DNA from: Hyphomicrobiales bacterium
GTDB lineage: Bacteria > Pseudomonadota > Alphaproteobacteria > Rhizobiales > Rhodobiaceae
NCBI GenBank assembly: GCA_002869065.1
Contig: PKTR01000003.1
Span: forward strand, 214,891 to 278,890
Direction: 5' to 3'
Length of the DNA stretch: 64,000 bases
Below, in pieces: positions 47,061 through 57,847 of this stretch. The translations under genes and the position numbers were made by a program. Under the pieces are notes generated by a model. The model worked only from the letters and a program-made list of their open reading frames with translations. It was not told the DNA's origin and made no database searches. How positions within the stretch are numbered: the stretch's first letter is position 1; each line of letters begins with the position of its first letter.

Positions 47061-48080
47061 TCAGGCGTCGGCCGCCACGTAGCGGAACGCGGTGTCCTTG
47101 CGCTCGGCGCGTCCGACTCCCGGCCACGGCAGGTGGTAGCCGATAAGGCCCATCTTGTCGGTCGCGATCATGTCCAGCAGCTTCTTGCGGGTCGCGACAG
47201 CCACATCCGGTTCCTGATCACGGATGAAGCGCCAGTCCGGCCGCTCGAACGACACCGCCATATGGGTGGCGGCGTCGCCGGTCACCACCAGCGTCTCGCC
47301 CTCGGATTCCAGCACCACCGACATGTGCCCCGGCGTGTGACCCGGCGTGTCGATCATGGTGATGCCCGACGACACCGACGCACCATCGCCGACGCGGGTT
47401 ATCTTTTCGGCGATTGGCCCGAGGCTGCGCTGCGCGCCGAGCGCGAAGCCGTGCAGATCGTCGGGAAGCTTGGTCAGCACGTCTTCGGCCATCCAGAAAT
47501 CCCATTCCGCCGAGCCCATCACGTAGGACGCGTTGGGGAACCGCTCGCTCTCGTCGAAATCATCGATGATGCCCCACACATGGTCGGGATGAGCATGGGT
47601 GAGGATGACCTTGGTCACTTCCTCGCGGTCGATGCCGGCAGCATCGAAACTGTCGGCCAGAAGCCCGGCGGAGGCGACGAAGTTCATCCCCGCGCCAGTG
47701 TCGATGAGGATCAGCTCATCGCCGCTGCGCACCATCGCGACATTGATCTTGGAGACATGCTCCTCGAGCGACAAACCGTGCGCGGAAAGCAGCGCATTGC
47801 GCTCGGCTTCCGGGATTGCCGGCGCGAGGTTGGATGTCGGAAAGCTGATGAAGCCGTCGCTGAGAACGGTGAGTTCGAAAGCGCCGAGTTTCAACGTGTG
47901 CGCCTGCGCCTGCTGCGCCACCGCCGCGCCGGTCTGCAGGCCCCAGGTCGCAAGGCCGAGCGCGCCACCGGCGGCCGCCTGCAGGAAGCCGCGCCGGTCG
48001 AGCCGCAAGCCGCCGCGTTCGCCCTCGCCTGCGCCGCCGGACGGAGTGCCGGGACAGTCCTCATTTTGAAAATCGCCCAT
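47061..48080 (-). CDS. Tat-exported MBL-fold metallo-hydrolase
   Basis: 339 residues from the ATG at 48080. A Tat signal LDRRGFLQAAAGGALG begins near Arg29-Arg30, so the enzyme is exported folded. The metallo-beta-lactamase zinc motif is HAHPDH, with later ligands in TGDAATH and a C-terminal His in GYHLPWPG. Such secreted MBL hydrolases include lactonases and N-acyl homoserine lactone-like enzymes; the substrate is not evident. Confidence 0.88.
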   Translation of the reverse strand: MGDFQNEDCPGTPSGGAGEGERGGLRLDRRGFLQAAAGGALGLATWGLQTGAAVAQQAQAHTLKLGAFELTVLSDGFISFPTSNLAPAIPEAERNALLSAHGLSLEEHVSKINVAMVRSGDELILIDTGAGMNFVASAGLLADSFDAAGIDREEVTKVILTHAHPDHVWGIIDDFDESERFPNASYVMGSAEWDFWMAEDVLTKLPDDLHGFALGAQRSLGPIAEKITRVGDGASVSSGITMIDTPGHTPGHMSVVLESEGETLVVTGDAATHMAVSFERPDWRFIRDQEPDVAVATRKKLLDMIATDKMGLIGYHLPWPGVGRAERKDTAFRYVAADA

Positions 48081-48178
48081 CGAGTGGTTCCCCCTTCGCA
48101 TTGTTCATTTTTGCAAATGATATGCGAAAGCACTCGCAATAAAAAAGGGCACGCCTGAGGAAAATGTGCCCTGAAACG

Positions 48179-48201
48179 AAAAAGGCCGCCCGAAGGCGGC
48201 C
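48179..48201 (-). terminator. Terminator of rpsD
   Basis: GGCCGCC-CGAA-GGCGGCC hairpin (48184-48190 with 48195-48201), with five A on the plus strand (T run on the minus strand), 28 bases after the rpsD stop. Confidence 0.85.
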
Positions 48202-48229
48202 TGATCCGAAGTGTTTTCGGCGCTTTGAA

Positions 48230-48847
48230 TTAGCGCGAATAGAATTCGACGACCAGGTTCGGTTCCATCATCACCGGGTACGGCACGTCGGCAAGCTGCG
48301 GCACGCGCACGAAGGTGGCGGTCATCTTGTTGTGGTCGGCTTCGACGTAATCCGGCACGTCGCGCTCCTGGAGCTGCACCGATTCCAGAACCAGAACCAT
48401 CTGCTTGGAACGCTCACGCACCTCGATGACGTCACCGACCTTGCAGCGGTAGCTGCCGATGTTGACGCGGCGGCCGTTCACCATGACATGGCCATGGTTG
48501 ATGAACTGGCGCGCGGCAAACACGGTCGGAACGAACTTGGCGCGATACACGAGGGCATCCAGACGGCTCTCAAGAATGCCGATCAGGTTCGCCGAGGTAT
48601 CGCCCTTCATCCGGGTCGCTTCTTCATAGATGCGGCGGAACTGCTTCTCGGAGATGCTGCCGTAGTAACCCTTGAGCTTCTGCTTGGCCTTGAGCTGCAC
48701 GCCGTAATCCGACAGCTTGCCGCGGCGGCGCTGACCATGCTGACCCGGGCCGTATTCGCGCCGGTTGACCGGGCTCTTCGGACGACCCCAGATATTTTCG
48801 CCCATACGGCGATCGATTTTGTACTTCGCGGAATGGCGCTTTGACAT
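48230..48847 (-). CDS. rpsD: 30S ribosomal protein S4
   Basis: 205 residues, the full length for S4. The N-terminus [21 protein letters not shown] and the S4 RNA-binding domain ([34 protein letters not shown]) are diagnostic. It binds 16S rRNA early in assembly of the small subunit. The alphaproteobacterial version lacks the zinc cysteines. It is separated from the upstream murI by 324 bases. Confidence 0.98.
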   Translation of the reverse strand: MSKRHSAKYKIDRRMGENIWGRPKSPVNRREYGPGQHGQRRRGKLSDYGVQLKAKQKLKGYYGSISEKQFRRIYEEATRMKGDTSANLIGILESRLDALVYRAKFVPTVFAARQFINHGHVMVNGRRVNIGSYRCKVGDVIEVRERSKQMVLVLESVQLQERDVPDYVEADHNKMTATFVRVPQLADVPYPVMMEPNLVVEFYSR

Positions 48848-49171
48848 CGCGGTTTCCTTTGGTTCTTGTGGACCGCCGACGGGACATCCCGTACCGGCCC
48901 GATTTATGGTGCGGCTTCCTCGTCAAAGCCCGGTGGGCCGACGCGGCAGACGCGTGAAGGAAACGCGCCCTCCTTCGCTTCCCCGTTCGCAAGGAACCGG
49001 CAAGCCGACAGGGGTTGGGCGAGGCGCCCGCCTCATTCGCAGCAAGCTGCGACAACCCCACGGGTGCGTGAAAACCAACGCGGGCCTCAACGAGACCCGC
49101 GCCAGCGCTGCTCGGATACTAGACCGCGCGGCCAATGTCAAACATTGCAGGGCAAAATCCGCGGATTTCTG
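48848..49171. other. Gene-free stretch upstream of rpsD
   Basis: No gene or RNA recognised. A hairpin GCGGG-(C)CTC-AAC-GAG(A)-CCCGC at 49080-49100, followed on the minus strand by GTTGGTTTTC, may terminate the murI transcript. The rest presumably holds the rpsD promoter and leader; an S4 autoregulatory structure was not identified. Confidence 0.4.
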
Positions 49172-49972
49172 TCACCCGGCACCACATCGGCCATGTTCGA
49201 GGAAGGTCGCGTAGGAAAACGGCGCCGCGCGGCCGGAGGTGAACACCACCCTTCCCTCGCGAAACGCTTGCGGCCACAGCGGCGCGTCACCGCCGGTCGC
49301 GATGCCGGCAACGTCGGCGACGCGTCTGGCAATGGCATCTGCCGGATTGATCCAGCTCACCGGCCACGGTGCCAGTCGGCGAAAGACGTTCTCAAGCAGC
49401 GGATAGTGCGTGCAAGCAAGCACCACGACGTCGGTACGCTGGCCTTCCTTGTCGACGAAGCACGGCGCGATTTCCGCTGCCACCGCCGCCTCGTCGAGCG
49501 GCCGGTCGAAAAAGCGGTCTTCCGCCAGTCCGGCAAGGCGATGCGAACCGACCAGCACGATTGCCGTGTCCGGGGCATGGTCAGCAATCAGATCGAACGT
49601 GTAGTCGCGCTTGACGGTCGCCGGCGTCGCCAGCACCGCGACGATGCCGGTCTTCGTCAGCGCCGCCGCCGGCTTGATCGCCGGAACGGTACCAACGAAG
49701 GGGCAGGCAAAGCGCGCCCTGAGCACCGGCAGCACCAGCGTCGACGCGGTATTGCAGGCGATCACCACCACATCGGGGCGATGTTACGCGATCAGCGTCT
49801 CGAACAGCGCGACGATCCGCTCTTTGAGAGAATCGGCCTCCCACTCGCCATAGGGAAAGCCGGCATCATCGGCGACATAGACAATCTCGGCATCGGGCAT
49901 CCGCGCAACGATCGGGCCGAGCACGGTTACCCCGCCGATGCCGGAATCGAAGACGAGAATGCGCGTCGTCAA
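49172..49972 (-). pseudogene. murI: Glutamate racemase gene interrupted by an in-frame stop
   Basis: Both halves are in one frame: residues 1-62 ([13 protein letters not shown], the catalytic Asp-Ser region, from a TTG start overlapping the trmJ stop) and, after a TAA at 49784-49786, the rest from [15 protein letters not shown] (first catalytic Cys) to VVLACTHYP (second Cys). Total 265 sense codons is the usual length. The stop replaces what is normally a Glu/Arg codon in LIAxHRPD; GAA to TAA would explain it. MurI makes D-glutamate for peptidoglycan and is usually essential, so this is a true nonsense allele, a suppressed or reinitiated gene (GTG at 49771), or a sequence error. Confidence 0.85.
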
Positions 49973-50850
49973 TTGGCCGTCTCCGCTGCGTCGTCATCCC
50001 CCGACGCAGCCGCCTGCGCGGCCTTCGCCGCCGCCTTGCGTTCGCTTTTCGCCCGCCGTCGCGCGGCGATCTCCTCCGGCGACAGCGGCCCGACCTCGAG
50101 CGCGGCGACGACACCGCGCAACGTCCGCACTTCCTGGTCGCTCAACTGCGCCTTCTGGAAGATGTTGAGCAGATTGCGCGTCATCACCGGCTTCTTCTCC
50201 TCGGGCCGGAAATAGTTGACCGCATCAAGCGCCTCTTCCAGATGCGCCATCAGCCGCAACACGTCTTCCTTGGAAGCCGGCGGCGAACCCTCGGTAGCGG
50301 CAAACGGCAGGTCCGCACCGACCGACGCCTTGCGCCATTCATAGGAGAGGATGAGAACGGCCTGCGCGATATTGAGCGAGGCGAACGTCGGATCGACCGG
50401 CAGCGTGACGATCTCATCGGCCAGCGCCACCTCGTCATTGGTCAGGCCCCAGCGCTCGCGCCCGAACAGAATGCCGGTGCGCACGCCGTCGCGCGACAGC
50501 GACGCACAGCGCGCTGCCGCTTCTTCCGGCCCGACCACCGCTTTCGCCATCTCGCGCGAGCGCGCCGTCGTCGCATAGACGAAGCCAAGATCGGCCACGG
50601 CCTCTGCCGCCGTATCATAGACCGTGATCCCGTCGATCACATGGTCGGCACGGCTCGCGGCGCCACGGGCGCGCTCATTCGGCCAGCCATCGCGCGGATT
50701 GACGATGCGCATCTCGGCAAGGCCGAAATTGGCCATCGCACGCGCAGCCGTGCCGATGTTCTCGCCGAGCTGCGGCTCGACCAGAATGATGATGGGCATG
50801 GATGCCGCCGGGGCGGCATTCGAAGGGGAAACGCTGTGTTCGTCGGTCAT
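49969..50850 (-). CDS. tRNA (cytidine/uridine-2'-O-)methyltransferase TrmJ-like (SPOUT)
   Basis: 293 residues from the ATG at 50850. The SpoU-type core is visible: [35 protein letters not shown] and [18 protein letters not shown] form the AdoMet knot. The length and C-terminal helical extension ([22 protein letters not shown]) match TrmJ rather than the shorter TrmL. It 2'-O-methylates position 32 of tRNAs in homologues. The last ~40 residues are Ala/Lys/Asp-rich and disordered. Overlaps the murI start by 4 bases. Confidence 0.92.
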   Translation of the reverse strand: MTDEHSVSPSNAAPAASMPIIILVEPQLGENIGTAARAMANFGLAEMRIVNPRDGWPNERARGAASRADHVIDGITVYDTAAEAVADLGFVYATTARSREMAKAVVGPEEAAARCASLSRDGVRTGILFGRERWGLTNDEVALADEIVTLPVDPTFASLNIAQAVLILSYEWRKASVGADLPFAATEGSPPASKEDVLRLMAHLEEALDAVNYFRPEEKKPVMTRNLLNIFQKAQLSDQEVRTLRGVVAALEVGPLSPEEIAARRRAKSERKAAAKAAQAAASGDDDAAETAN

Positions 50851-50989
50851 GGCGCGTGTGATAGCAAGCACCCCCGGCTTCGGCAATCGGATTGCATGGC
50901 CTTGCCCCGCCGCTGTAGTGTTGCGCCGCCGACGCGGCAACAGCTCTTAACGCAATACCCGCCCGCAACAGCCGGGCGAGCAGGATGCG

Positions 50990-52051
50990 ATGTCCGACAA
51001 GACGATCTTTCTCCACATCGGCACCGAAAAGACGGGAACGAGCTACATCCAGCGGGTTTTTCACCTCAACAAGGGACGCCTGGCGGCCCGCCGCGGGGTC
51101 CTTTATCCGCAAACCCATTATGGTCTCGACGAAGAACAGGTCACGCCAAAGCACATCTTCCTCAGGAAGGCCGTGACCGCGGTGCATGTGCAGTCGGTGT
51201 TCCCACTGAACCTTGCGACCATGATCGGCGGCAAGCGCGCCTTCTATCGCCGCAATCTCGCCCGCCTGAACCCCGTGTTCGCCGAGATCGACGCCTCCCC
51301 CTGTCCCAAGGTGTTCCTCAGCGAGGAAGCGGTCTACGCCGAAAGCGCTTATGCGGCGCCGTTCTTCGCCGCTCTGCGCGAGCGCTACGACGTTCATGTA
51401 GTCGTCCAGTTCCGCCGTCAGGACCAGTATCTGGAGTCGCTCTATGGCGAGAGCGTGAAGAACGGCACCGCCTCCGATATCGAAACCTATCTGGAGACAG
51501 CCGAAGTGCGAAAGCGGCTCGACTACGCCGCGATGCTGCGTCACTGGGAGGCGTACTTCGAACCCGCCTGCATCCACGTCGACCGCTACGGTTCCGACGA
51601 TGCGCTGCAGAAGATCTTCGACGTGCTCGGCATCGCGCCGCTGAAAAAGCCGAAAGAGCCGAAATTCGACAATCCCTCGTTAAACCCCGAGGCGATCGAG
51701 TTGATGCGCCACGTCAACGCCCGCAACAGGATCTCACCGCGCTGGCCGGGGCCGCGCCAGCACCGCGATCTGCGCCACATCGTGCAGACGATCACGAAGC
51801 CCGGCAAACCCGTGTTCCTGACCCGCGAGCAAAGGCTTGCAATCCTTGAGCGCTACCGGGCCGGCAATGACGACATCGCGAAGCGCTATCTGGCGCCGCG
51901 CGGCGAGCCCAAAAGCCTGTTCGAGACCGCGCCGGATCGCTTCCCGCCGGACGATGCCGTGATGCGTCCGCTGCCGTCTAAATATAAGCAAGAGCTTATA
52001 GATCGGCTGCGTCAGGAACTCGCCCGTATTGGCAAACAGTACAACTTGTGA
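50990..52051 (+). CDS. Sulfotransferase-like protein
   Basis: 353 residues. The 5'-phosphosulfate-binding loop FLHIGTEKTGTSYIQRVF at residues 6-23 and the later VVQFRRQDQYLESLYGE (3'-phosphate-binding Arg/Ser region) identify a PAPS-dependent sulfotransferase fold. Acceptor unknown; bacterial relatives modify polysaccharides, lipids or nodulation-type signals. Cytoplasmic. Stands alone between divergent trmJ and icd. Confidence 0.82.
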   Translation: MSDKTIFLHIGTEKTGTSYIQRVFHLNKGRLAARRGVLYPQTHYGLDEEQVTPKHIFLRKAVTAVHVQSVFPLNLATMIGGKRAFYRRNLARLNPVFAEIDASPCPKVFLSEEAVYAESAYAAPFFAALRERYDVHVVVQFRRQDQYLESLYGESVKNGTASDIETYLETAEVRKRLDYAAMLRHWEAYFEPACIHVDRYGSDDALQKIFDVLGIAPLKKPKEPKFDNPSLNPEAIELMRHVNARNRISPRWPGPRQHRDLRHIVQTITKPGKPVFLTREQRLAILERYRAGNDDIAKRYLAPRGEPKSLFETAPDRFPPDDAVMRPLPSKYKQELIDRLRQELARIGKQYNL

Positions 52052-52114
52052 AGCCATCGGCGCTCGTCTAGGGTGGCGCCGATTTCTCCCCCTGGAAAAA
52101 GTTCGAGGTCCGCA

Positions 52115-53329
52115 ATGGCGAAAATTAAGGTGCAGAATCCGGTCGTCGAAATCGACGGCGACGAGATGACCCGGATCATCTGGCAGCTCATCAAGGACAA
52201 GCTGATCCACCCCTATCTCGACATCGATCTGAAGTATTTCGACCTCAGCATCGAAAACCGCGATGCCACCGACGATCAGGTCACGGTCGACTCTGCCAAC
52301 GCGATCAAGGAACACGGCGTCGGCGTCAAGTGCGCCACCATCACGCCGGACGAAGCCCGCGTCGAGGAATTCGGCCTGAAGAAGATGTGGCGTTCGCCGA
52401 ACGGCACCATCCGCAACATCCTCGGCGGCGTCATCTTCCGTGAGCCGATCATCATGCAGAACGTGCCGCGGCTCGTTCCCGGCTGGACGCAGCCGATCAT
52501 CGTCGGCCGTCACGCTTATGGCGACCAGTACCGCGCCACCGACTTCCGTTTCCCCGGCAAGGGCAAGCTGACCATCAAGTTCGTCGGCGACGACGGTGAC
52601 GTGATCGAACGCGAGGTCTTCGACGCGCCGAGCTCGGGCGTCGCCATGGCGATGTACAATCTCGATGAGTCGATCATCGACTTCGCCCGCGCCTCGATGA
52701 ACTACGCGCTCAACCGCAAGGTCCCGTGCTACCTGTCGACCAAGAACACAATCCTGAAGGCCTATGACGGTCGCTTCAAGGATCTGTTCCAGGAAGTCTA
52801 CGAGAACGAGTTCAAGGACAAGTTCGAAGAAGCCAAGATCTGGTACGAGCACCGGCTCATCGACGATATGGTCGCGGCGTCTCTGAAGTGGTCCGGCGGC
52901 TATGTCTGGGCGTGCAAGAACTACGACGGCGACGTTCAGTCCGACACCGTCGCGCAGGGCTTCGGCTCGCTCGGCCTGATGACCTCCGTGCTGATGAGCC
53001 CGGACGGCCGCACCGTCGAGGCCGAGGCCGCGCACGGCACCGTGACCCGTCACTACCGCCTGCATGAGCAGGGCAAGGAAACCTCGACCAACTCGATCGC
53101 TTCGATCTTTGCGTGGACCCGTGGCCTCGCCCACCGCGCCAAGCTCGACGACAATGCCGAGCTCAAGAGCTTCGCCGAAACACTCGAGAAGGTCTGCATC
53201 GACACCGTGGAGTCGGGCTTCATGACGAAGGATCTGGCGCTGCTGGTCGGCCCGGACCAGAAGTGGCTGTCGACCACCGCCTTCCTCGACAAGATCGACG
53301 AGAACCTGCAGAAGGCGATGGCGGCCTAA
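52115..53329 (+). CDS. icd: Isocitrate dehydrogenase (NADP+), eukaryotic-like type II
   Basis: 404 residues from the ATG at 52115. The sequence [19 protein letters not shown] at the N-terminus, the substrate-binding [12 protein letters not shown] and the NADP site [10 protein letters not shown] mark the homodimeric type used in alphaproteobacteria and eukaryotes. It converts isocitrate to 2-oxoglutarate in the TCA cycle. Confidence 0.98.
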   Translation: MAKIKVQNPVVEIDGDEMTRIIWQLIKDKLIHPYLDIDLKYFDLSIENRDATDDQVTVDSANAIKEHGVGVKCATITPDEARVEEFGLKKMWRSPNGTIRNILGGVIFREPIIMQNVPRLVPGWTQPIIVGRHAYGDQYRATDFRFPGKGKLTIKFVGDDGDVIEREVFDAPSSGVAMAMYNLDESIIDFARASMNYALNRKVPCYLSTKNTILKAYDGRFKDLFQEVYENEFKDKFEEAKIWYEHRLIDDMVAASLKWSGGYVWACKNYDGDVQSDTVAQGFGSLGLMTSVLMSPDGRTVEAEAAHGTVTRHYRLHEQGKETSTNSIASIFAWTRGLAHRAKLDDNAELKSFAETLEKVCIDTVESGFMTKDLALLVGPDQKWLSTTAFLDKIDENLQKAMAA

Positions 53330-53358
53330 CTCTCAGTTGGCACTATCGTTGAGACGAT

Positions 53359-54600
53359 TTACACGCCGTCGGGTCTTTCCGGATCCGGCGGCGTTTGTTC
53401 GAGTTCTTCCTCGACCAGATCGCCGCCCGGCGTCACGATCTCACTGCCGAGCCGCGAGCGCGCGACCGAGCGGATATGCGCACCGATCGTCTGGTTGCGC
53501 GTCATCAGGATGTGCAGATCATCGGCATCGAGCGCCAGCAGCGTCGAGCGCGACAGCGCCGTGACATTGCCCGAGCGTTCGGTGTGCTTGAGCACGGCTA
53601 TTTCGCCGAAGAATGCGCCATCGCCCAACTCGTAGCTCGCGTCGCGCAGATCGATCTGCACCCGCCCCGAGGCAATGAAATACATTGACCGCGCCGGCTC
53701 ACCGCGCCGCGCGATGATCGCACCGCGCTCGACGATCTGTGCCCGCAACAGCTTCATCACTTCGGCGATCTCGGAAGCCGACATCTGCGCGAACAGCGGC
53801 ACGCGCGCGACCATGCCCCAGGTGACGACAAAGTCGCGCTGATGGATCTCGCGGGCGAATGCCGTCGCGACGATACCGATCGGCAGCGCGAACATGCCGT
53901 AGCCGAGCAGCATGACGACGCCGGCAATGAACTTGCCCGACGCGGTGATCGGCACCACATCGCCATAGCCAACCGTCGTCAGCGTGGCGATCGCCCACCA
54001 CATGGAGGCCGGGATCGAACCGAATTTTTCCGGCTGCGCCTGATGTTCGACGATGTGGATGACGGAAGCCGCCATCAGCACGACGCCGAGGATGATGACG
54101 AGACTGCCGAGCAGCGCCCGCTTTTCGGATTCGATCGCCGACGCGAGCGAACGAATGCCGATCGAATAACGCACCAGCTTGAGGAACCGGACGAGCCGGA
54201 ACACCCGCAGCATGCGCAGGTCGGTAACGGGGAACAGAAAGCCGATGAAGAACGGCATGATCGCGAGGAGGTCGATGACCGCCCAGGGGCTGACCATGTA
54301 ACGCAGCCGCGCCAGCGACGGCCGCAGATGACGCAGCGTGGTGAACTCGTCGGCAACCCAGACCCGCGCCGCATATTCGAGCGAGAACAGGATCACCGAG
54401 AAGATCTCGACGGCGAGAAAGAGCTTGTGGTGTTTGGCCGAATATTCAGGAACGGTTTCCAGCGCCACCGAAATCAGATTGATCACGATCAGGGCTATAA
54501 GAGACCGATCCACCAGCTTGCTGGTGAGATCCCCTGCAGCGCCTTCTTCCAGCACCTCGAAAACGCGGTGCTTCACGCGAGCGTAGCGCGTCGCGCTCAT
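53359..54600 (-). CDS. Cyclic-nucleotide-gated-type potassium channel
   Basis: 413 residues. A six-helix voltage-sensor/pore layout: S4-like LRMLRVFRLVRFLKLVRYS, selectivity filter TLTTVGYGD, then an inner helix and a C-terminal cyclic-nucleotide-binding domain (GEPARSMYFIASGRVQIDL, GDGAFFGEIAVLKHTERSGNVTAL, with the PBC-type FGE and Arg that contact cAMP). It resembles the Mesorhizobium MloK1 and related channels. Inner membrane; ligand probably cAMP. Confidence 0.92.
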   Translation of the reverse strand: MSATRYARVKHRVFEVLEEGAAGDLTSKLVDRSLIALIVINLISVALETVPEYSAKHHKLFLAVEIFSVILFSLEYAARVWVADEFTTLRHLRPSLARLRYMVSPWAVIDLLAIMPFFIGFLFPVTDLRMLRVFRLVRFLKLVRYSIGIRSLASAIESEKRALLGSLVIILGVVLMAASVIHIVEHQAQPEKFGSIPASMWWAIATLTTVGYGDVVPITASGKFIAGVVMLLGYGMFALPIGIVATAFAREIHQRDFVVTWGMVARVPLFAQMSASEIAEVMKLLRAQIVERGAIIARRGEPARSMYFIASGRVQIDLRDASYELGDGAFFGEIAVLKHTERSGNVTALSRSTLLALDADDLHILMTRNQTIGAHIRSVARSRLGSEIVTPGGDLVEEELEQTPPDPERPDGV

Positions 54601-54690
54601 CGCTTCACCTTCCCAGTCCTGTCCTTACCCGAAATCCTTCTTATCGCAGAAAGGTTGATAAGGTCTGAGGCCAAGGCGTTATGGCAAAGC

Positions 54691-54720
54691 AAAAGGGCGG
54701 CCCCGCCGGGAGCCGCCCTT
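54691..54720 (-). terminator. Terminator of alaS
   Basis: AAGGGCGGC/GCCGCCCTT stem (54693-54701 with 54712-54720) with a CCC/GGG inner pairing, and four T on the minus strand after the stem; 25 bases past the alaS stop. Confidence 0.85.
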
Positions 54721-54744
54721 GAAACTGCGTCTTGTTTCGACGGC

Positions 54745-57405
54745 CTAGTCGGCCGCGCGGATCGCCGCTTCGATGGCCGCGAGCGCGGCCTCGGTCTTCG
54801 AGCCGTCCGGCCCGCCGGCCTGCGCCATGTCGGGACGACCGCCGCCGCCCTTGCCGCCAACCTCCTGCGAGCCGACGCGCACCAGATCGACCGCGCTGAA
54901 GCGGTCCGTCAGATCCGACGTCACGCCAACGACGATGCCGGCCTTGCCATCGTCCGACGCGCCCGCGATGACGACGATGCCCGAACCGATCGACTTCTTG
55001 CCCTCGTCGACGAGACCCTTGAGGTCTTTCGGGCTGACGCCGGAAATCGCGCGCGCCATCAGCTTGATGCCGTTGATATCGCGGACCGGCGTTTCCGCAG
55101 CGCCCGAACCGCCGCCCATCGCCAGCGCCTTCTTGGCTTCGGCCAATTCGCGCTCCAGCTTGCGGCGTTCATCGACCAGCGACGACAGCCGCTCGACGAG
55201 CTGAGCCGGCGCCACCTTGAGCACCGACGCCGCCTCGCGCAGCCGCTTGTCCTGTTCTTCCAGATAGTGGCGCGCGGCGTTGCCGGTCAGCGCCTCGATG
55301 CGGCGCACGCCGGCGGCAACTGCGGATTCGCCGACCACCGTCAGCAGGCCGATATCGCCGGTGCGCGCGACATGGGTGCCGCCGCACAGCTCCACCGAAT
55401 AGGGCTTTCCGCCGCCGTCGAGCGCGTCGCCCATGGTCACCACGCGCACCTCATCGCCGTATTTCTCACCGAACAGCGCCATCGCGCCGGCCTCGATCGC
55501 CTCGTCGACCGCCATCAGCCGCGTCGACACCGGTGCGTTCTGCAGTACCACCTCGTTGACGATCTCGTCGATCGCGGCAAGCTCCCCGCCTTCGATCGGT
55601 TTCGGATGCGAAAAGTCGAAGCGCAACCGCTCCGGCGCCACCATAGAACCCTTCTGGGCAACGTGATCGCCGAGCACGTTGCGCAGCGCCGCATGCAGCA
55701 GGTGGGTCGCCGAGTGGTTCGAGCGGATGGCCGCGCGGCGCTCATGATCGACGGTCATTTCGAGCGCTTCACCAACGGCGATTTCGCCTTCTTCCACGAC
55801 GCCAACATGGACGAAGACGCTTTCGGCCTTCTTCTGAACATCGGTGACGCAGAAGCGCCCGTTCGGGCCCGCCATGATACCGACATCGCCGACCTGGCCG
55901 CCGCTCTCGCCATAGAACGGCGTCTGGTTGACGACCACCGCGCCTTCGGCACCCTTGGCGAGCGTCTTCACACGGTCGCCATCGGCGACCAGCGCAGTCA
56001 CGACGCCTTCCGCCTTCTCCGTATCGTAGCCGAGGAACTCGGTGCCGCCGACCTCTTCGCGCAGCGCGAACCAGACGGTTTCCGTCGCCGCCTCGCCGGA
56101 CCCGGCCCAGGCCGCACGGGCCTCGGCACGCTGGCGCTCCATCGCCGTCGAAAAACCGTCATTGTCGACACTGATGCCGCGCGGACGCAGCGCATCCTGC
56201 GTCAGATCGAGCGGGAAGCCATAGGTGTCGTAGAGTTTGAATGCCGTCTCGCCGTCGAGCCGGTAGCCGTCGCCCATCGAACCGGTCGCGTCCTCAAGCA
56301 GTGAGAGCCCGCGTTCCAGCGTGCGGCGGAAACGGACTTCCTCCAGCTTCAACGTCTCGGAAATCAGTGCCTCGGCGCGGCCAAGCTCGGGATAGGCGCG
56401 GCCCATTTCGCGCACCAGGACGGGAACCAGCCGCCAGATCAGCGGCTCGCGCGCGCCGAGCAGGTGCGCATGGCGCATGGCGCGGCGCATGATCCGGCGC
56501 AGCACATAGCCACGGCCTTCATTGGACGGCAGCACGCCGTCGGCAATCAGGAAGCTCGTCGCGCGCAAATGATCGGCGATGACGCGATGGCTCGCGGTCG
56601 CGGCACCTTCCGCCTTGACGCCGGTGAGATCTTCCGAGGCGCCGATCAGCGCCCGGAACAGGTCGATGTCGTAATTGTCGTGCACGCCCTGCATGACCGC
56701 GGCGACGCGTTCAAGCCCCATGCCCGTGTCGATCGACGGCTTCGGCAGATTGACCCGCTCATCCTTGGAGAGCTGCTCGTACTGCATGAAGACGAGGTTC
56801 CAGATCTCGATGAACCGGTCGCCATCTTCTTCCGGCGAACCCGGAGGACCACCCCAGATATGCTCGCCGTGATCGTAGAAGATCTCGGAGCACGGCCCAC
56901 ACGGGCCGGTCTCGCCCATCGACCAGAAATTGTCCGATGTCGGAATGCGGATGATGCGGTCTTCCGGCAGGCCCGCGATCTTCTTCCACAGGTCGAATGC
57001 CTGGTCGTCCTCGGAATAGACAGTCACCAGCAGTTTCTTCTCCGGCAGACCGAATTCCTTGGTCACAAGGTTCCAGGCGAGTTCGATCGCGACATCCTTG
57101 AAATAGTCGCCGAACGAGAAATTCCCGAGCATCTCGAAAAAAGTGTGGTGCCGGGCCGTATAGCCGACATTGTCGAGGTCGTTGTGCTTGCCGCCTGCGC
57201 GCACACATTTCTGCGAGGTCACCGCACGATCATAGGGCCGCGTTTCAAGTCCGGTGAAGACGTTCTTGAACTGCACCATGCCTGCATTGGTGAACATCAG
57301 TGTCGGATCGTTGCGCGGAACCAGCGGGCCTGACGGGACGATCTCATGCCCGTTCCGCTTGAAGTAATCCAGAAACGCACTGCGAATTTCGTTGACGCCG
57401 CTCAT
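54745..57405 (-). CDS. alaS: Alanyl-tRNA synthetase
   Basis: 886 residues from the ATG at 57405; a longer frame upstream is not conserved. N-terminal class II catalytic domain ([36 protein letters not shown]), the tRNA-recognition region, an editing domain with HSATHLLH and [11 protein letters not shown] zinc ligands, and the C-Ala domain with the glycine-rich [16 protein letters not shown]. Full length. It follows recA with a 442-base gap, on the same strand. Confidence 0.98.
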   Translation of the reverse strand: MSGVNEIRSAFLDYFKRNGHEIVPSGPLVPRNDPTLMFTNAGMVQFKNVFTGLETRPYDRAVTSQKCVRAGGKHNDLDNVGYTARHHTFFEMLGNFSFGDYFKDVAIELAWNLVTKEFGLPEKKLLVTVYSEDDQAFDLWKKIAGLPEDRIIRIPTSDNFWSMGETGPCGPCSEIFYDHGEHIWGGPPGSPEEDGDRFIEIWNLVFMQYEQLSKDERVNLPKPSIDTGMGLERVAAVMQGVHDNYDIDLFRALIGASEDLTGVKAEGAATASHRVIADHLRATSFLIADGVLPSNEGRGYVLRRIMRRAMRHAHLLGAREPLIWRLVPVLVREMGRAYPELGRAEALISETLKLEEVRFRRTLERGLSLLEDATGSMGDGYRLDGETAFKLYDTYGFPLDLTQDALRPRGISVDNDGFSTAMERQRAEARAAWAGSGEAATETVWFALREEVGGTEFLGYDTEKAEGVVTALVADGDRVKTLAKGAEGAVVVNQTPFYGESGGQVGDVGIMAGPNGRFCVTDVQKKAESVFVHVGVVEEGEIAVGEALEMTVDHERRAAIRSNHSATHLLHAALRNVLGDHVAQKGSMVAPERLRFDFSHPKPIEGGELAAIDEIVNEVVLQNAPVSTRLMAVDEAIEAGAMALFGEKYGDEVRVVTMGDALDGGGKPYSVELCGGTHVARTGDIGLLTVVGESAVAAGVRRIEALTGNAARHYLEEQDKRLREAASVLKVAPAQLVERLSSLVDERRKLERELAEAKKALAMGGGSGAAETPVRDINGIKLMARAISGVSPKDLKGLVDEGKKSIGSGIVVIAGASDDGKAGIVVGVTSDLTDRFSAVDLVRVGSQEVGGKGGGGRPDMAQAGGPDGSKTEAALAAIEAAIRAAD

Positions 57406-57847
57406 ACCCGACCGAGAACCCTTCTTGCGATCTGTCTCCGGCCCAATTGCCTGCTTGGGATGCACCGGATTGCCGCACTGACAAAGCCTAATTCTGCGTG
57501 GTTTTAGCGGCGACGCGTGAGCCTGTCCACAAGCCGTGGCGGATACCATCAAATTGCCCGCCGATGTGTGTCCGCACGCCCCTTTCGGGTACGGCACATC
57601 AATGCTGACATGCAGGTCCATCGGGGATATCGGGCTGATACGTCAAACGGCAAGTGTTTCCCGCACCCGACACAGCCGCAGCGTACCAACGCAGTACGCC
57701 GCCGCCCCGACCTGCCCTGTTGAAGTCCCTCAACGAAGGCCGTCGGGTACGACAGAGGTAACGCGCCCGAAACGAAAATGCCGGCACCCATCGAGCGCCG
57801 GCATCGCAAGTTCCACAATCGAACAGGCCTGTTGAGGCAGCACCTGA
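57406..57847. other. Gene-free stretch between alaS and recA
   Basis: No gene recognised. It contains the recA terminator at 57775-57804. Beyond that there is only GC-rich sequence without an RNA family I can name; the alaS promoter and leader must be here. Confidence 0.4.
57775..57804 (-). terminator. Terminator of recA
   Basis: ATGCCGGC/GCCGGCAT stem (57778-57785 with 57797-57804), with an adjacent four-base T run on the minus strand, 43 bases after the recA stop. Confidence 0.7.

Noticed and set aside
57406-57621. N-terminal extension of alaS (72 codons)
   Set aside because: Alanyl-tRNA synthetases begin at the residues encoded at 57405; the extension is not family-like.
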